Part shown: positions 44,479 through 56,563 of the stretch, in pieces
Numbering within the stretch: position 1 is the stretch's first letter
How the letters are laid out: each line of letters opens with the position of its first letter
From: Austropuccinia psidii
Lineage: Eukaryota > Basidiomycota > Pucciniomycetes > Pucciniales > Sphaerophragmiaceae
Length of the DNA: 64,000 bases
Direction of reading: 5' to 3'
NCBI GenBank assembly: GCA_023105745.1
Contig: JALGQZ010000017.1
Coordinates: 1,336,001-1,400,000, forward strand
The notes under the pieces: model-generated
The model's input: the letters and a program-made list of their open reading frames with translations, nothing else
What the model was told of the DNA's origin: nothing
The model's database searches: none
Program-made: the position numbers and the translations under genes

Positions 44479-46620
44479 GAAATGGATAGGTATTTTTGCT
44501 GCAACGACATTGTCCAGTGGCCATCTGCTGAGGCCATCTGCATTGGAATGGCTTTTACCTTCCTTTTATATGATGGTCATGTTCCCTCTATACTCCTGGA
44601 TGGCTGTTTGCCATCTCAGCATATGTCTATTTGTAGTCTTCATGTTTAGTAAAGACTTCAAGGCTGTGCAGTCTGTGTAGACTTCAAAAACTGCACCCTC
44701 CAAATAATAATGGAGTTTTTCTAGAGCCCATACTAGACATAGAAATTCAGTCTGGGTGGCCCCATACCTGGCTTCTGAATCTTTCAGCTGCCTTGAGATG
44801 TAGCAAATTACTCCTTCTCTTGGTTCACCATCCACAATTTTTCTTTGGTGAAGGGCTGCTCCTAGGCCTTGACTGCATGCTGCATCTATATATAGCTTGA
44901 ATGGTAGTTCAAAGTCAGGTAAGATGAGCACAGGTGCATTAGTGAGTTCATATTTGATCCTCTCATATGCATCCTTCCTTTCCTTGGTTATTTCAAAAAC
45001 TACATCTTTTGAACATAACCTGTCTAAACTACTAGTTATGTGTGCAAAATTTTTGATATGGTTTCTATAGTAGCTAGCAAATGCAAGAAAGGATTGCATC
45101 TCTTTGATGCTTTTTGGTACTGGTTTTTTCAGTACTGCTGCTACTTTATTCTGGTCAATTTCCAAACTAAGACCTGAGACTTTATGTCCTAGAGCCAGTA
45201 GCTCTTGTTGGCAAAAATTACACTTTTTTAGTGAAATATTCAGATTGATGGGTGTACATTTACTTAGCACTCTGTCTATGTATTGTACATGGTCTTCCCA
45301 TGTCTCTGAGTATATGATGATATCATCAATATATACTACCATCCAGCCTTCCATGATTTCTTCTTGGAATATGGTGTCCATCATCCTTTGGAAGTGGGCT
45401 GGTGCATTCTTGATGCCAAATGGCATTCTGGTGTACTCATATATGCCCATATGGCATATTATTCTGAGTACTTTCATGGAGTTTGGTTTAACTCCATTTT
45501 GGAGGAAGCCTTTCATACAATCCATGTTGGTTATGTATTTGGCTTTGGCTAGCTTATCCAAGGCATGAGGTATCCTTGGTATAGGGTACCTGTCTGCTTT
45601 TGTGTAGTTGTTCAGGGCTCTGAAGTCTCCACACAATCTAGACTTGCCATCATGCCAGGAAATAAGGACAGGAGTGGTGATTTCCACTATTTCATTGTGT
45701 CCAATCTTTCTGATAACATCCATGTCCAGGAGTTCATTGATATGTTTCTCAATTTCCTTCCTGGCTTCAAGGCTTGCTGGATAAGGAGGTCTCCTCAGCA
45801 TGGGTGGATAAGGTCTTTCCACATCCAGATATAGTTCTATATCATGGCCTTTGATCTTGCCTAATCGTTCTTCACCAATGGCGAATGCTGGTCTATTCTT
45901 TCTCAGCATCTTCAGTAAGCTTAGTTTTTGTTTACTGATGAGGGTAGTACTAAACTGTCCCTCTCTGAATTCCTTCAGAAGTTCTTCTAGTGGGCCTTGG
46001 GAAGATATCTGGTATATATCAAGTGAAAATTTCTTTTGTTTGTTAGTACCAATGGTGATGTGCCTATTCTTGCTGTTGTAAATGTCTATGCCATACATCC
46101 TCTGGTAATCTGTTCCCAGTAAAAACCCTTGGATGTGGGCATCATTAAGCACCACAAACTCTGGGTTGAGTCTGATATTGCCCTTCCTGTGGGGTATAAT
46201 TATCTCTTTGATAATTGTCCCAATGGAAGTCATCTTCCCTGATTCACTATCAAAGTTCTTTGCGTTAGTGGGAAATAGCTCTTTTTCCCAGTTTGGGAAG
46301 TGGGTATGCAGATAGTTTCTGGCCACTATGTAGAAATGTGCTCCACTATCAATGATCAGTGGATGCTGAGCATTGTCAATGCAAACAGTCATTTTTGTGG
46401 CTGTCCCATGTATATATGCCATTCCTTTGGTTGTTGTAACCAGGAATGTTTGTGCATCTTTTGTGTGTTTGCACAAGTTCTTGTTAGCAGTGTCCTGTGG
46501 CATGCCTGCTTCCAGCTGTATGTCCTGGATTTCTAGTGGGGTTTCCTCTTGGTATTCCATTAGAAATTCCTCTCTTGGGTCTTGATAATCCTCAGATGGT
46601 TCTCTGATGGCATCACCCAT
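44479..46620 (-). pseudogene. Element F protease, RT and RNase H (long frame, 684 codons)
   Basis: The longest uninterrupted family-C frame (44566-46620) reads the gag acidic tail, protease with [13 protein letters not shown] motifs [38 protein letters not shown] and [11 protein letters not shown], and RNase [25 protein letters not shown] at 44566-44568 (Tyr/Lys region in sisters) ends it shortly before the [13 protein letters not shown] motif. This copy supplies the undisturbed site that proves the A1 and C1 lesions. Confidence 0.92.
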
Positions 46621-47130
46621 GGAGTCTGAATCAGAATCCTCTGTTGGATGTTCTTCCTCAGGGACTTTCTCTATGGTATATACTTTTTTCTTTGCCTTTG
46701 GACAGTTGTTGGCATAGTGGTCTGTTGAACCACAATTGTGTCAAGAATTCTTCTTCTTAGCCACTTCTGCCACTCTTTCTCTGGGTTTGTCTTTAAACTC
46801 TACCCTTAAAGGTTGTTTCTCTTTGAAACTACTGCTCTTATATGGGGTGAATTTCCCTATATTCGTCCTTTTCCTTATGTCTTGTAAGGTGTTGGCAATG
46901 TCATCTAGAGTGCAATTCTGGTTGCATCTGCATTTTACTGCATGCTCTAGATCTCCTGGCAGTTGTGTCAGAAGTTTGTGATTCCTCATTTGAATGTTCA
47001 TCTGAGGATCAATGGCTTTAAGTCTTTTGGACTGTCTAAGACACCACCCATATGGATCTTTGTCCACAGAGTATTTGTCATTTTCAAATGAAATGGTCTT
47101 TTGCCATATCCAAGCTCCATTACTGTACTT
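46621..47130 (-). pseudogene. Element F gag fragment with damaged zinc knuckle
   Basis: This holds the capsid C-terminal part (ISFENDKYSVDKDPYGWCLRQSKR, LLTQLPGDLEHAVKC). A TGA at 46741-46743 replaces the first knuckle Cys, leaving [13 protein letters not shown]. Homology stops at 47130, where the G arm starts. Confidence 0.87.
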
Positions 47131-47703
47131 AAACCCCACTGGAAATCCAGGACATACAGCTGGAAGCAGGCATGCCACAGGACACTGCTAACAAGAACTT
47201 GTGCAAACACACAAGATGCACAACCATTCATGGTTACACCAACCAAAGGAATGGCTCATATACATGGGACAGCCACAAAAATGACTGTTTGCATTGACAA
47301 TGCTCAGCATCCACTGATCATTGATAGTGGAGCACATTTCTACATAGTGGCCAGAAACTATCTGCATACCCACTTCCCAAACTGGGAAAAACAGCTCTTG
47401 CCCACTAAGGCAAAGAACTTTAAAAGTGCATCAGGGAAGATGACTTCCATTGGGACAATTATCAAAGAGATAATTATACCTCACAGGAAGGGTAATATCA
47501 GACTCAACCCAGAGTTTGTAGTGCTTGAGGATGCCCACATCCAAGGGTTTCTACTGGGAACAGATTACCAGAGGATGTATGGAATAGACATTTACAACAG
47601 TAAAAACAGGCACATCACCATTGGTACTAGCAAACAAAAGAAATTTTCACTTGATATATACCAGATATCTTCCCAAGGCCCACTAGAAGAACTTCTGAAG
47701 TAA
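47131..47703 (+). pseudogene. Element G gag tail and protease
   Basis: It contains the gag acidic tail, a 2-nt deletion near 47212 (KHT to QDA), then protease with [25 protein letters not shown] and a flap-like region [25 protein letters not shown] at 47701-47703 (Glu in F) ends the frame. Confidence 0.87.
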
Positions 47704-49020
47704 TTCAGAGAGGGACAGTTTAGCACTACCCTCACCAGTAAACAAAAACTAAGCTTACTGAAGATTCTGAGAAAGAATAGACCAGCATTCGCCATTGGTG
47801 AAGAACGATTAGGCAAGATCAAAGGCCATGATATAGAACTATATCTGGATGTGGAAAGGCCTTATCCACCCATGCTGAGGAGACCTCCTTATCCAGCAAT
47901 CCTGGAAGCCAGGAAGGAAATTGAGAAACATATCAATGAACTCCTGGACATGGATGTTATCAGAAAGATTGGACATAATGAAATAGTGGGAATCACCACT
48001 CCTGTCCTCATCACCTGGCATGATGGCAAGTATAGATTGTGTGGAGACTTCAGAGCCCTGAATAACTACACAAAAGCAGACAGATACCCTATACCAAGGA
48101 TATCTCATGCCTTGGATAAGCTAGCCAAAGCCAAATACATAACCAAGATAGATTGTATGAAAGGCTTCCACCAAAATGGAGTTAAACCAAACCCCATGAA
48201 ATTACTCAGAATAATATGCCATATGGGCATATATGAGTACACCAGAATGCCATTTGGCATCAAGAATGCACCAGCCCACTTCCAAAGGATGATGGACACC
48301 ATATTTCAAGACGAAATAATGGAAGGCTGGATGGTAGTATATATTGATGATATCATTATATACTCACAGACATGGGAAGACCATGTACAATACATAGACA
48401 GAGTGCTAAGTAAATGTACACCCATCAATCTGAAAATTTCACTAAAAAAGTGTAATTTTGCCCAACAAGAGCTACTCGCTCTAGGACATAAAGTCTCAGG
48501 TCTTAGTCTGGCAATTGACCAGAACAAGGTAGAAGCAGTACTGCAAAAGCCAGTACCAAAGAGCATCAAAGAGATGCAATCTTTCCTTGGGTTTGCTAGC
48601 TACTATAGAAACCACATCAAGAATTTTGCCCGCATAACTAGTAGTTTATACAAGTTATGTTCAAAAGATGTAGTTTTTGAAATAACCAAGGAAAGAAGAG
48701 ATGCATATGAGAGGATCAAAAATGAACTCACAAATGCACCTGTGCTCATCATGCCTGACTTTGAACTACCATTCAAGTTATACATAAATGCAGCATGTAG
48801 CCAAGGCCTAGGAGCAGCCCTTCACCAAAGACAGATTGTAGATGGTGAACCAAGAGAAGGTGTGATATGTTACATCTCTAGGCAACTGAAAGATTCAGAA
48901 GCCAGGTATGGGGCCACCCAGACTGAATGTCTATGTCTAGTCTGGGTTCTGGAAAAACTCCATTATTATTTGGAGGGTGCAGTCTTTGAAGTCTTTACTA
49001 AACATGAAGACTACAAATAG
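47704..49020 (+). pseudogene. Element G reverse transcriptase and RNase H
   Basis: RT is uninterrupted from 47704 to 49017: [62 protein letters not shown]. RNase H starts [11 protein letters not shown] (the first catalytic Asp reads Asn) and is cut at 48995 by a 26-nt deletion between two TTGAAGTCT repeats. The deletion removes the YTDC catalytic segment and causes the TAG at 49018-49020. Confidence 0.9.
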
Positions 49021-50894
49021 ACATATGCTGAGATGGCAAATAGCCATCCAGGAGTATAGAGGGAACATGACCATTATATACAAGGAAGGTAAAAGCCATA
49101 CCAATGCAGATGGCCTTAGCAGATGGCCACTAAATAATGTCAAAAACAATCCAGCTTATGACCCTGAAGTTTCAGCAAAATTCCCCATCCATTTCATGGA
49201 AGTAGATAGGAGGAAAAATTTCAGATTCTCTGAATGGGCACCAGAAAGTGGCACCCTTGACAGTGGAAACACTGATTCAGAAGGAACAGAAACTCCCATA
49301 CTGGGAATAAGTTCCTAAGAACTACACAATGAATTTTTTAGTGCAGTACTAAAGTCTTATGCCAAACACAAACAGTGTGGCATATTACTCCAACTCCTTC
49401 AACAGAAATACAGGAGCCCAAAACTGGAATCCCAGCTGGAATAACCCTGGTTGAGGGCCTATAAGGATAACAAGTTTTTTCTTATAGATGGCCTTCTCTA
49501 CCACAGGGAGAAGCACACTAGTGCACTTACAGTGGTAGACAGAGACTACATCTCATTGATCCTGCAGGAATGCCATGACTGCCCTATATGGGACACATGA
49601 GTGAGAACAGGACCAAAGAGAGGGTAGCAAGCACAGCTTGGTGGCCCAGGTGGGAGCAGGAGTTGAGTGAATACAGAAACACTTGTGAAAGATGCCAAAA
49701 AGCAAATAGGAAACATGGGAAGAAATATGGGCTACTTCAACATATAGAAGAGCCCAAGCACCCATGGGAAACCATCAACATGGACTGGGTTACAGGAGTT
49801 GTCCCATGAGGCAAAGAAAACTACAATGCCTGTTTGATCATAGTTGATAGGTTCAGCAAGAGCATGAGGTGTCTACCATGCCATAAAGAAGACACAGCCA
49901 TGGATACCGCTGTGTTATTCTGGAATAACATCATATCTACCTGAGGAGTCCCTAAAATCATCATTAGGGATAGGGACCCAAAATTCACATAAGAATTTTG
50001 GACCAACTTATATGACATGCTTGGCTCAAGCGTGCCTTTTCCACAGCTAATCATCCACAAACTGATGGCCTGGCTGAGAGGATGATCCAAACAATGGAGG
50101 ACATCCTCAGGAGGCTCTGTGCCTATGGCATGGAATACAAGGACCATGAGGGATACACCCATTATTGGGTTACCCTCTTACCAGCTGTCCAACTGGCTTT
50201 TAACACAAGTCAGCACTCCACCACAGGAAAAACACCTGCCTTGGTAGAGAAAGGGTGGAATCCCCTGTTGCCTGTGGATCACTTGAAGAAAAACATTCTA
50301 ACCATCCATCCCACAGCCAAAGACTTCCATGATATGTGGAAGAGGGCCTGTGATACAGCTGCCAAGTGCATAGCTGAGGAAAAAGAGTACAATAAGCAGA
50401 GGTGGGACAAGTCACACATGGAACCTGAATTTAAGGAAGGGGACCAGGTGTTAGTGTCTACACTTAACTTTAACAATCTCAAAGGACCCAAGAAAATGAG
50501 AGACTCATTTGTAGGGCCCTTCACTATCATTAAGTTGATAGGAAAGAATGCGGTGGATGTCAAGCTCACAGAGGAATTTTCCAGGAAACATCCAGTCTTC
50601 CCAGTAAGTTTGGTCAAACCATACTTCCAAACAGAGGAGGATAAATTCCCCTCCAGGAAGAAGAACCTCACACCACCTGAGATAGTGGAAATAGAGCACT
50701 CCCCTTGACCTGTGAATAAGATCATCAGGGCCAGAAAAATCAGACTCAATGGGAAGGATCAAAGACAATACCTAGTCAGATTCAAGAACCAGACAGCAGA
50801 TAAAGACAAATGGTTGGCAGAGGATGCCATACCAGATGGGAACATTCATTTAAGGAGATTCAGAGCCTCTAGGAGGACTGAACAGTCTCATTAA
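49021..50894 (+). pseudogene. Element G RNase H end and integrase
   Basis: After the frameshift the remaining RNase H (HTNADGLSR), the integrase zinc finger ([17 protein letters not shown]), the core ([18 protein letters not shown]), the GPF module VGPFTIIKL and the chromodomain-like tail are recognisable in several frames. Damage includes TAA at 49316-49318, a TAA near 49441, a 1-nt deletion near 49585, a TGA near 49807, a degraded SDRD region (about 49970) and TGA near 50707. Confidence 0.87.
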
Positions 50895-50905
50895 TGATGA
50901 GCCTT

Positions 50906-50921
50906 TTTTAGAGGGAGGGTA
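50906..50921 (+). other. Polypurine tract of G
   Basis: A T-run then AGAGGGAGGGTA lies directly before the LTR TGTCCGCC. Confidence 0.75.
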
Positions 50922-52360
50922 TGTCCGCCTGTGACTCAAAACCAGAGCACAAGAATGACAGCCAAAATACCATAAACCAATGGTATAGCCAATATACCAC
51001 CAAAACATGGAGCTGAGCCAAATCAGCTCAAAAGGTATCAAACAAAAGAGGAAACTCACCTCTTCCTGAAAATATAAGTCCCATCACCATAGGACTAGAA
51101 ATAACAAAGTTATTCCTGCTCAAAGTTACTGCTGAGCATAAACCTTAATTTTCACCTCCCATCTAAAATCTAGAAGGAGAGGCTTAACCCCATAAAATGG
51201 CTACTCAGCATGAAGCTCTAAGCCAGGGCTATCCAATGGTACCAGCCAAACTGAGCTAGCACAAATATTACTGGAGTTATGGTCAATTTCAGGCCAAATA
51301 AGGGTGAACAAAACATTCACCTCTCATCTAACTTCTACAGTTTTAGTGTGGGATACCTGAAGTGGGGTCTTTTTGGAAAGAGCACAAATCAAGGCTATCT
51401 GATGGTGTCATCTACTTCCTCATATCTCAACTACTGCAGAAGTTATGGGGCAAAGAAGCTCAATACAGCCTTTTGCCTAAAACACGCAAATGTACAAAAA
51501 TCTTGTACATGGGATAACTTTGCCATATTTAATAATACCCATATCCAATGAGGTACCATTGTGTAGAGAACATACAGGGCTACACACTGAACCAATTTTG
51601 AGGTTGATATCTCAAGAATTGACAAAGGTATAGCTGTTTTAAGGCTAAAATCCCACCTGCTGTCATATACAGCCTTACCATGGGATAATATCCCATAATA
51701 ATGAATATGAGGTGTCAAATAGACAAAGAAGCATGTTTTTACTTCAATAACTCATATTTCAGTCAATACTGGGGTCCCATACAGTTGCTGTACAGCATTC
51801 TATGCGTCATACACATCAGAATCAGGCTGTGAGGTCCCCAAATGAAAATTTTCACCCTGTATTGGTAAAAACCGCCCAGATGTGGTTTCAAAACCACATC
51901 TGAGCCCAATACAGGCTATACAGGCTGTTTTTAAACCACAAGCCAGTACTAGAGGGTGGAAAAATCTTCACTTCCTCTACATGGAAAGGTCTAGCACCCT
52001 TTCCACCCCATTTCAGGATAAAAAGGAGGCTTTTCACAGCCAGAATTGTCTCCTCATCCTGCTCTTGAGTAACCTACGTAGTAAACTGTCAAAAAAGCTT
52101 TACTCTTGGTTAATAATCAGATATACTCTTAAATTAAAAGTATTGTATTCTTTATTATTGTAACCCAACAGGTAAAGCTGCGCCCAGGGCTTTCAACAGC
52201 GCTCACCACCACTATATTTCTATAGTAAAGCCCTTAATATCTTAATTTAATCATTTATTACCAACTTTATCATCTTTTAAAAACTATTTTTACCGTTTCA
52301 CAGTCATAGCTAAAGCTTGTAAATACTTATATACACCTTTATCATAGACTCACCCTGACA
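50922..52360 (+). repeat. 3' LTR of element G
   Basis: This 1439-bp LTR is close to the C1 LTRs along its whole length. It carries the best form of the compound inverted repeat (51856-51915), whose 12-bp inner stem is perfect. Confidence 0.93.
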
Positions 52361-53113
52361 CCAACTTTGAGAATGATATCTAAAAAACTGACAGAGTTAT
52401 AGCTATTTGAAAGTTATAATCCCACAATATGACCAATACAGCTGCATTATGACAGGATACAGTTGTACTCTGATTATGAGGTGTCAAACAGATGCTGAAG
52501 CTCATTCATACTTTAGTACCTCATAATTAAGTTAAATAAAGAGGTACATACAGGTTCTGTATAGTTTCTGATGCGTCAGGAGCACCATAATACACCTGTA
52601 AACTCCATTGGTGAAAATCTTCACCCTGTATAGGGTAAAAATGACTACTTGTGGTTCTAAAACCACATTTCAACCCAATACTAGCCTGTATTGAGTGTAT
52701 AGAACCACAAACCAGCCTACAGTAGTGAAAACCTTTCACTCCGTGGTCGTGTGCAGAGGTAAACCACCTCCCACTACCCCAGAACAAGATAAAAGGAGGC
52801 TTTGCCTCACCAAGAAGCAAATCCAGCATCCTGTTCTTGATATTCTTACATGGTATAACTTCTTAAAAAGGAAGTGATACTCTTAGAATTTAACAGGTAT
52901 ACTTTAAGTTTAAGTATTGTAGGGTTTGCTATTGTAAACCAACAGGAAAAAACTGCACCCAGGGCTATCAGCAGTACTCACCATCACTAAATTATTTTAG
53001 TAGAGCCCTTTTCACTCATATTCTCACTCTAATATCATCATTATTTTGGTGTCACACTCAGATTTATAGCTTTTATTATCATTCTGAAGCTATATCATAG
53101 AGTCACCCTGACA
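52361..53113 (+). repeat. LTR fragment H (diverged family C-like)
   Basis: This resembles the last ~750 bp of LTR I but is more diverged. It ends CCCTGACA at 53113. The left ~665 bp are missing where G begins. It lies inside the pol tail of element I; the flank ATGGT would be one copy of its duplication. Confidence 0.75.
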
Positions 53114-53286
53114 ATGGTAAGGATCAGAGACAGTACTTAGTCAGATTCAAGAACCAGACAGCTGACAAGAAAAAATGGTTGGCAGAAGATACCATACCAG
53201 ATGGGAACCTTCATTCAAGGAGATTCAGAGCCTCTAGGACAACTGAACATTCTCATAAATGATGAGCCTTTTTTAGAGGGAGGGTA
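53114..53286 (+). pseudogene. Element I: chromodomain-like tail of pol and polypurine tract
   Basis: It reads [31 protein letters not shown] to TTEHSHK and a stop, identical in type to the ends of C1, F and G, then a T-run plus AGAGGGAGGGTA. It is a fragment of a family-C element interrupted by LTR H. Confidence 0.87.
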
Positions 53287-54698
53287 TCTCAGCCTGTGAC
53301 TCAAACCCAGATCACAAGCATGACAGCCAAATACCATAAATCAATGGTATAGCCAAGATGCCACCAAAACATAGAACTAAGCCAAATCAGCTCAAAGGTA
53401 TCAAAAGAAAAAGGAAGCTCACCCTTTCCAAATATACAAGTCCCATCATCATAGGACAAAGAATAACAAAGTTATTACTGCTCAAAGTTGTTGCTAAGCA
53501 TAAACCTTAATTTTCACCACTCATCTTAAATACAGAGTAAGAAGCTTAACCCCATCAAATGGGTATTTAAAATTAAGCTCTAAGTCAGGGCTATCCAACG
53601 GTACCTACCAAACTGAGCTCGCACCGGTATTACAGAAGCTGTGGCCAAATTCAGGTCAAACAAGGGTGAATAAAATAGTCACCTCTCATCTACGTTCTAC
53701 AGTTTTGGTGTGAGATACCTAAAGTGGGGTCTTTTTGGAAAGAGAACATATAGGGCTATCTGATAGTGCCATTAATTTCCTCATATCTCGTCTGGAAAAA
53801 AATTCATAAGGCAAACAAGCCCAATACAGCTTTTTGCCTGAAACACGCATATGTACAAAAATCTTGTACATGGGATAACTCTGCCATATTTAATGATAAG
53901 CATATCAAATGAGGTATCATTGCTTAGAACACATAAAGGGCTACACATTGAACCCAATTTGAGGGTTATATTTCAAAAACTGACAAAGCTATGGCTGTTT
54001 TAAGGTCAATATCCCACAGTTTGGCCAATAGAGCCTTACTATGGGATAATATCCCATAACCATGATTATGAGGTGTCAAACAGACAAGAAAGCTTGTTTT
54101 TACTCCAATACCTCATAGTCCATTCAATACTGGGGTCCCATACAGGTTCTGTACAGCATTCTATATGTCATACACGTTGGAATCAGGCTGTGTGGTCCCC
54201 AGATGGAATTTTTCACCCTGTATTGGTAAAACCTGCCCAGATGTGGTTTCAAAGCCACATCTGAGCCCAATACAGGCTATACAGACCTTTTGCAAACCAC
54301 AAGCCTGTCCTTGAGAGTGAAAAATCTTCACTTCCTCTACATGAAAAGGTCTAGCAGCCTTTTCACCCCATTTCAGAATAAAAGGAGGCCTTTTTATTGC
54401 CAGAAAAGGAATCCCCATCCTGCTCTTGAATTCCTGCATAGTACAACTGTTGAAAACAGTTATACCCTTGGAAAATAATCAGGTTATACTATAAGTTTTA
54501 GTATTTTAGTCATGATTATTGTAGCCCAACAGGTAAAGCTACACCCAGGGCTTTCAACAGTGCTCACCCCCACTAATTCTCATTAGTAAAGCCCTTTTTA
54601 TCTTTAATTAAATATTTTTAATACTTTTTATTTGTGTCACAGTCATAGTTAAAGTCTTAAATAGTCTTATTAGCTCTTTATTATAGACTCAGCTGACA
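53287..54698 (+). repeat. 3' LTR of element I (E-like subfamily)
   Basis: A 1412-bp LTR from TCTCAGCC (TG mutated) to CAGCTGACA, closest to the E LTR. The 60-nt inverted repeat is at 54217-54276. Confidence 0.87.
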
Positions 54699-54724
54699 AT
54701 GTTTACACATGGCTTTTTGACATC
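54699..54724 (+). other. 26-bp scrap between elements I and A2
   Basis: The string around TTTACACATGGCTTTTTGAC resembles D leader sequence at about 24903-24928. It is probably a remnant of a D-like element that was the target of I or A2. Confidence 0.5.
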
Positions 54725-56539
54725 TGTAAGGTGTGGATATGAAACTTTGCTTAAAAATCAAGTACTTTTCTTGTCCTCAAACTTTGTATAAGGTAAAGAC
54801 CAATTAAAGATAGTGAGAAATATTATTTTTAAGAGAAAACACGCCAATTTTATTGTTTATAAATTTATTAGTTCAAAACGTTAATATTATGAAGATTTAT
54901 TGTTTTACCAACAATAAATATTTATCCAAAAATACTCTACAAGAGATATTTAAGGCTAAAAAAGAAATTTCTTCAAGAGCAATTTCATTTGGAATTAATT
55001 GAGCAAGGAACTGCAAGCAATTATTAAAGAACAAAGTCCTTAAAAAGAATATTAAAGATAAAACATGCCCAAAAGTGACCAGAGTGAATTTGGAAACAAA
55101 GTGACAAAGTTAACAGTGATGAAAGATGCTTTAATTCACTTTTGTGGTGGTTCAGGGGTAAAAATGATTATAAGAGTTACAAACAATGATTATAATGACT
55201 TTTTCACGTGGTTAAAAGGTTTCAAATGATTTAAAAAAGGTTGTTGGAATCTTTTATTGATTGGTTTAACAGCGTTTAAACTAATGATAAAACGAAAAGA
55301 TTCTAACATGAGGAGAAAAGTGGGGCAAAGACGACATTCTTTTATAGCCATCAATTTTCTTACTCCAAATTAAAGCTTACTATTTTCAGTCATGGAAAAC
55401 ACTCTGACAGCAGAAAAGCCAATTATGGAATCATTGAACCCTGGTTTAGACCAAAAAAGGGCTGGTTTAAGCCATTTTAGACCCTTAAATCAGCCATTAC
55501 TATAGCAATACCTGGTCTAGATCCTTCAAAACACATCAGAATGTGTGTGAGAGGCGTAGAAACCAGTTAAAACTTTGACACTAACATTGTTTTAACTTAA
55601 GGGTAGCTTTACCCTCTTGGCAGCAGTTAAAACCACCCTGGTTGGTATCAAAACCTCATCATCAATTGAGTCACAGACCCTGTGACTCAATTCCAGGCCA
55701 AAAGTGATGAACGTTTGCGTAGATTATGACAATCCACGCCAGTCAGCAAGGAGTTTGGGGGTTTGGCTCCCCCTTAGAGCTAGAGTTCCTTTTCCCCCCC
55801 CAATTTTAATCTTTCCAATTTATTTTTTCCATTAATTCCTTGTCATGTATGGTACTTGTAATTTACATATGTAATTTAATTGAATTGTACAGTACAATAC
55901 AGTAATAATTGATACCTCATATGTAAATCAAAGTTCACTTATGTAATACATGCGCACATTTTGACATTTCAATTGAATTCCATTGAAAATACTTCAATTC
56001 CTCATAACTTCTAAACTAAACACAACAGCTCAATTTTAACACAAAAAATTGATGGTTAAGACCACATGTGGTGTGAATTAAATTAAAGTTTTTAGGATTT
56101 TCAATTTTTGTATTGAAAATACTAAAAACTTAATTAAAGCTTATTTCGACTTGAGTTACAGAAATTTCATCCAGAGGTGACCCCACTTTATTTTTTATGA
56201 GGAATCCAATGGTATGATAATTTCTTTATGTTTATTTATTGGATAAGAAGTTATAATATATTTTATATAACCTTTTACCAAAAATATTTTAATTTCACAA
56301 TTTTTATTAAAAATTCATTTTTACTTAATTTTTACAAGTAAAAATATAATTTCATAATTTTAAATTTTATTGTAATTTTATTTTTAAGTTATAATTAAAT
56401 TTTGATTTTTAAATATAAATTTTTCTTTATATTTCAATTTTCCGTTTTATAATATAAATAAATTTATTTTATTTATATTTGTGTCTTAATTTATCTTTTG
56501 TGGTCTTTTGGGTATATGAAAATACCTCTAAGGCTCACA
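54725..56539 (-). repeat. 3' LTR of element A2
   Basis: A 1815-bp LTR, TGTAAGGTGTGG...GGCTCACA on the plus strand, with the TATA box CTTTTATA at 55339-55346. It is more diverged from the A1 LTRs than those are from each other. Confidence 0.93.
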
Positions 56540-56559
56540 TTCCCTCCCCTCAAAAAAAG
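56540..56559 (-). other. Polypurine tract of A2
   Basis: The sense strand reads a T-run, then GAGGGGAGGGAA, before the LTR. Confidence 0.75.
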
Positions 56560-56563
56560 AATA

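Larger units (their letters stand above)
41316..47130 (-). mobile_element. Element F: family-C element truncated in gag, left arm of inverted repeat
   Basis: A 3' LTR (41316-42750), polypurine tract, integrase, RNase H, RT, protease and gag down to KYSNGAWIWQK are present. Sequence then switches at 47130/47131 to element G on the opposite strand. The 5' LTR, leader and gag N-terminus are missing. It is inserted into the pre-gag region of E. No matching TCTCT is found at the right end of G (CCAAC). Confidence 0.9.
47131..52360 (+). mobile_element. Element G: family-C element truncated in gag, right arm of inverted repeat
   Basis: It starts at the gag tail ([15 protein letters not shown]) and runs through protease, RT, RNase H and integrase to a polypurine tract and 3' LTR ending CCTGACA at 52360. 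It is the mirror of F over about 5.2 kb. The proteins carry many stops and small deletions. The right flank is the interior of LTR fragment H. Confidence 0.9.

Noticed and set aside
51443..51718. 91-codon antisense frame in family-C LTRs with partial copies at 34171-34371 and 42049-42243
   Set aside because: Truncated differently in each LTR and carries no recognisable motif; best seen as shared LTR ancestry.
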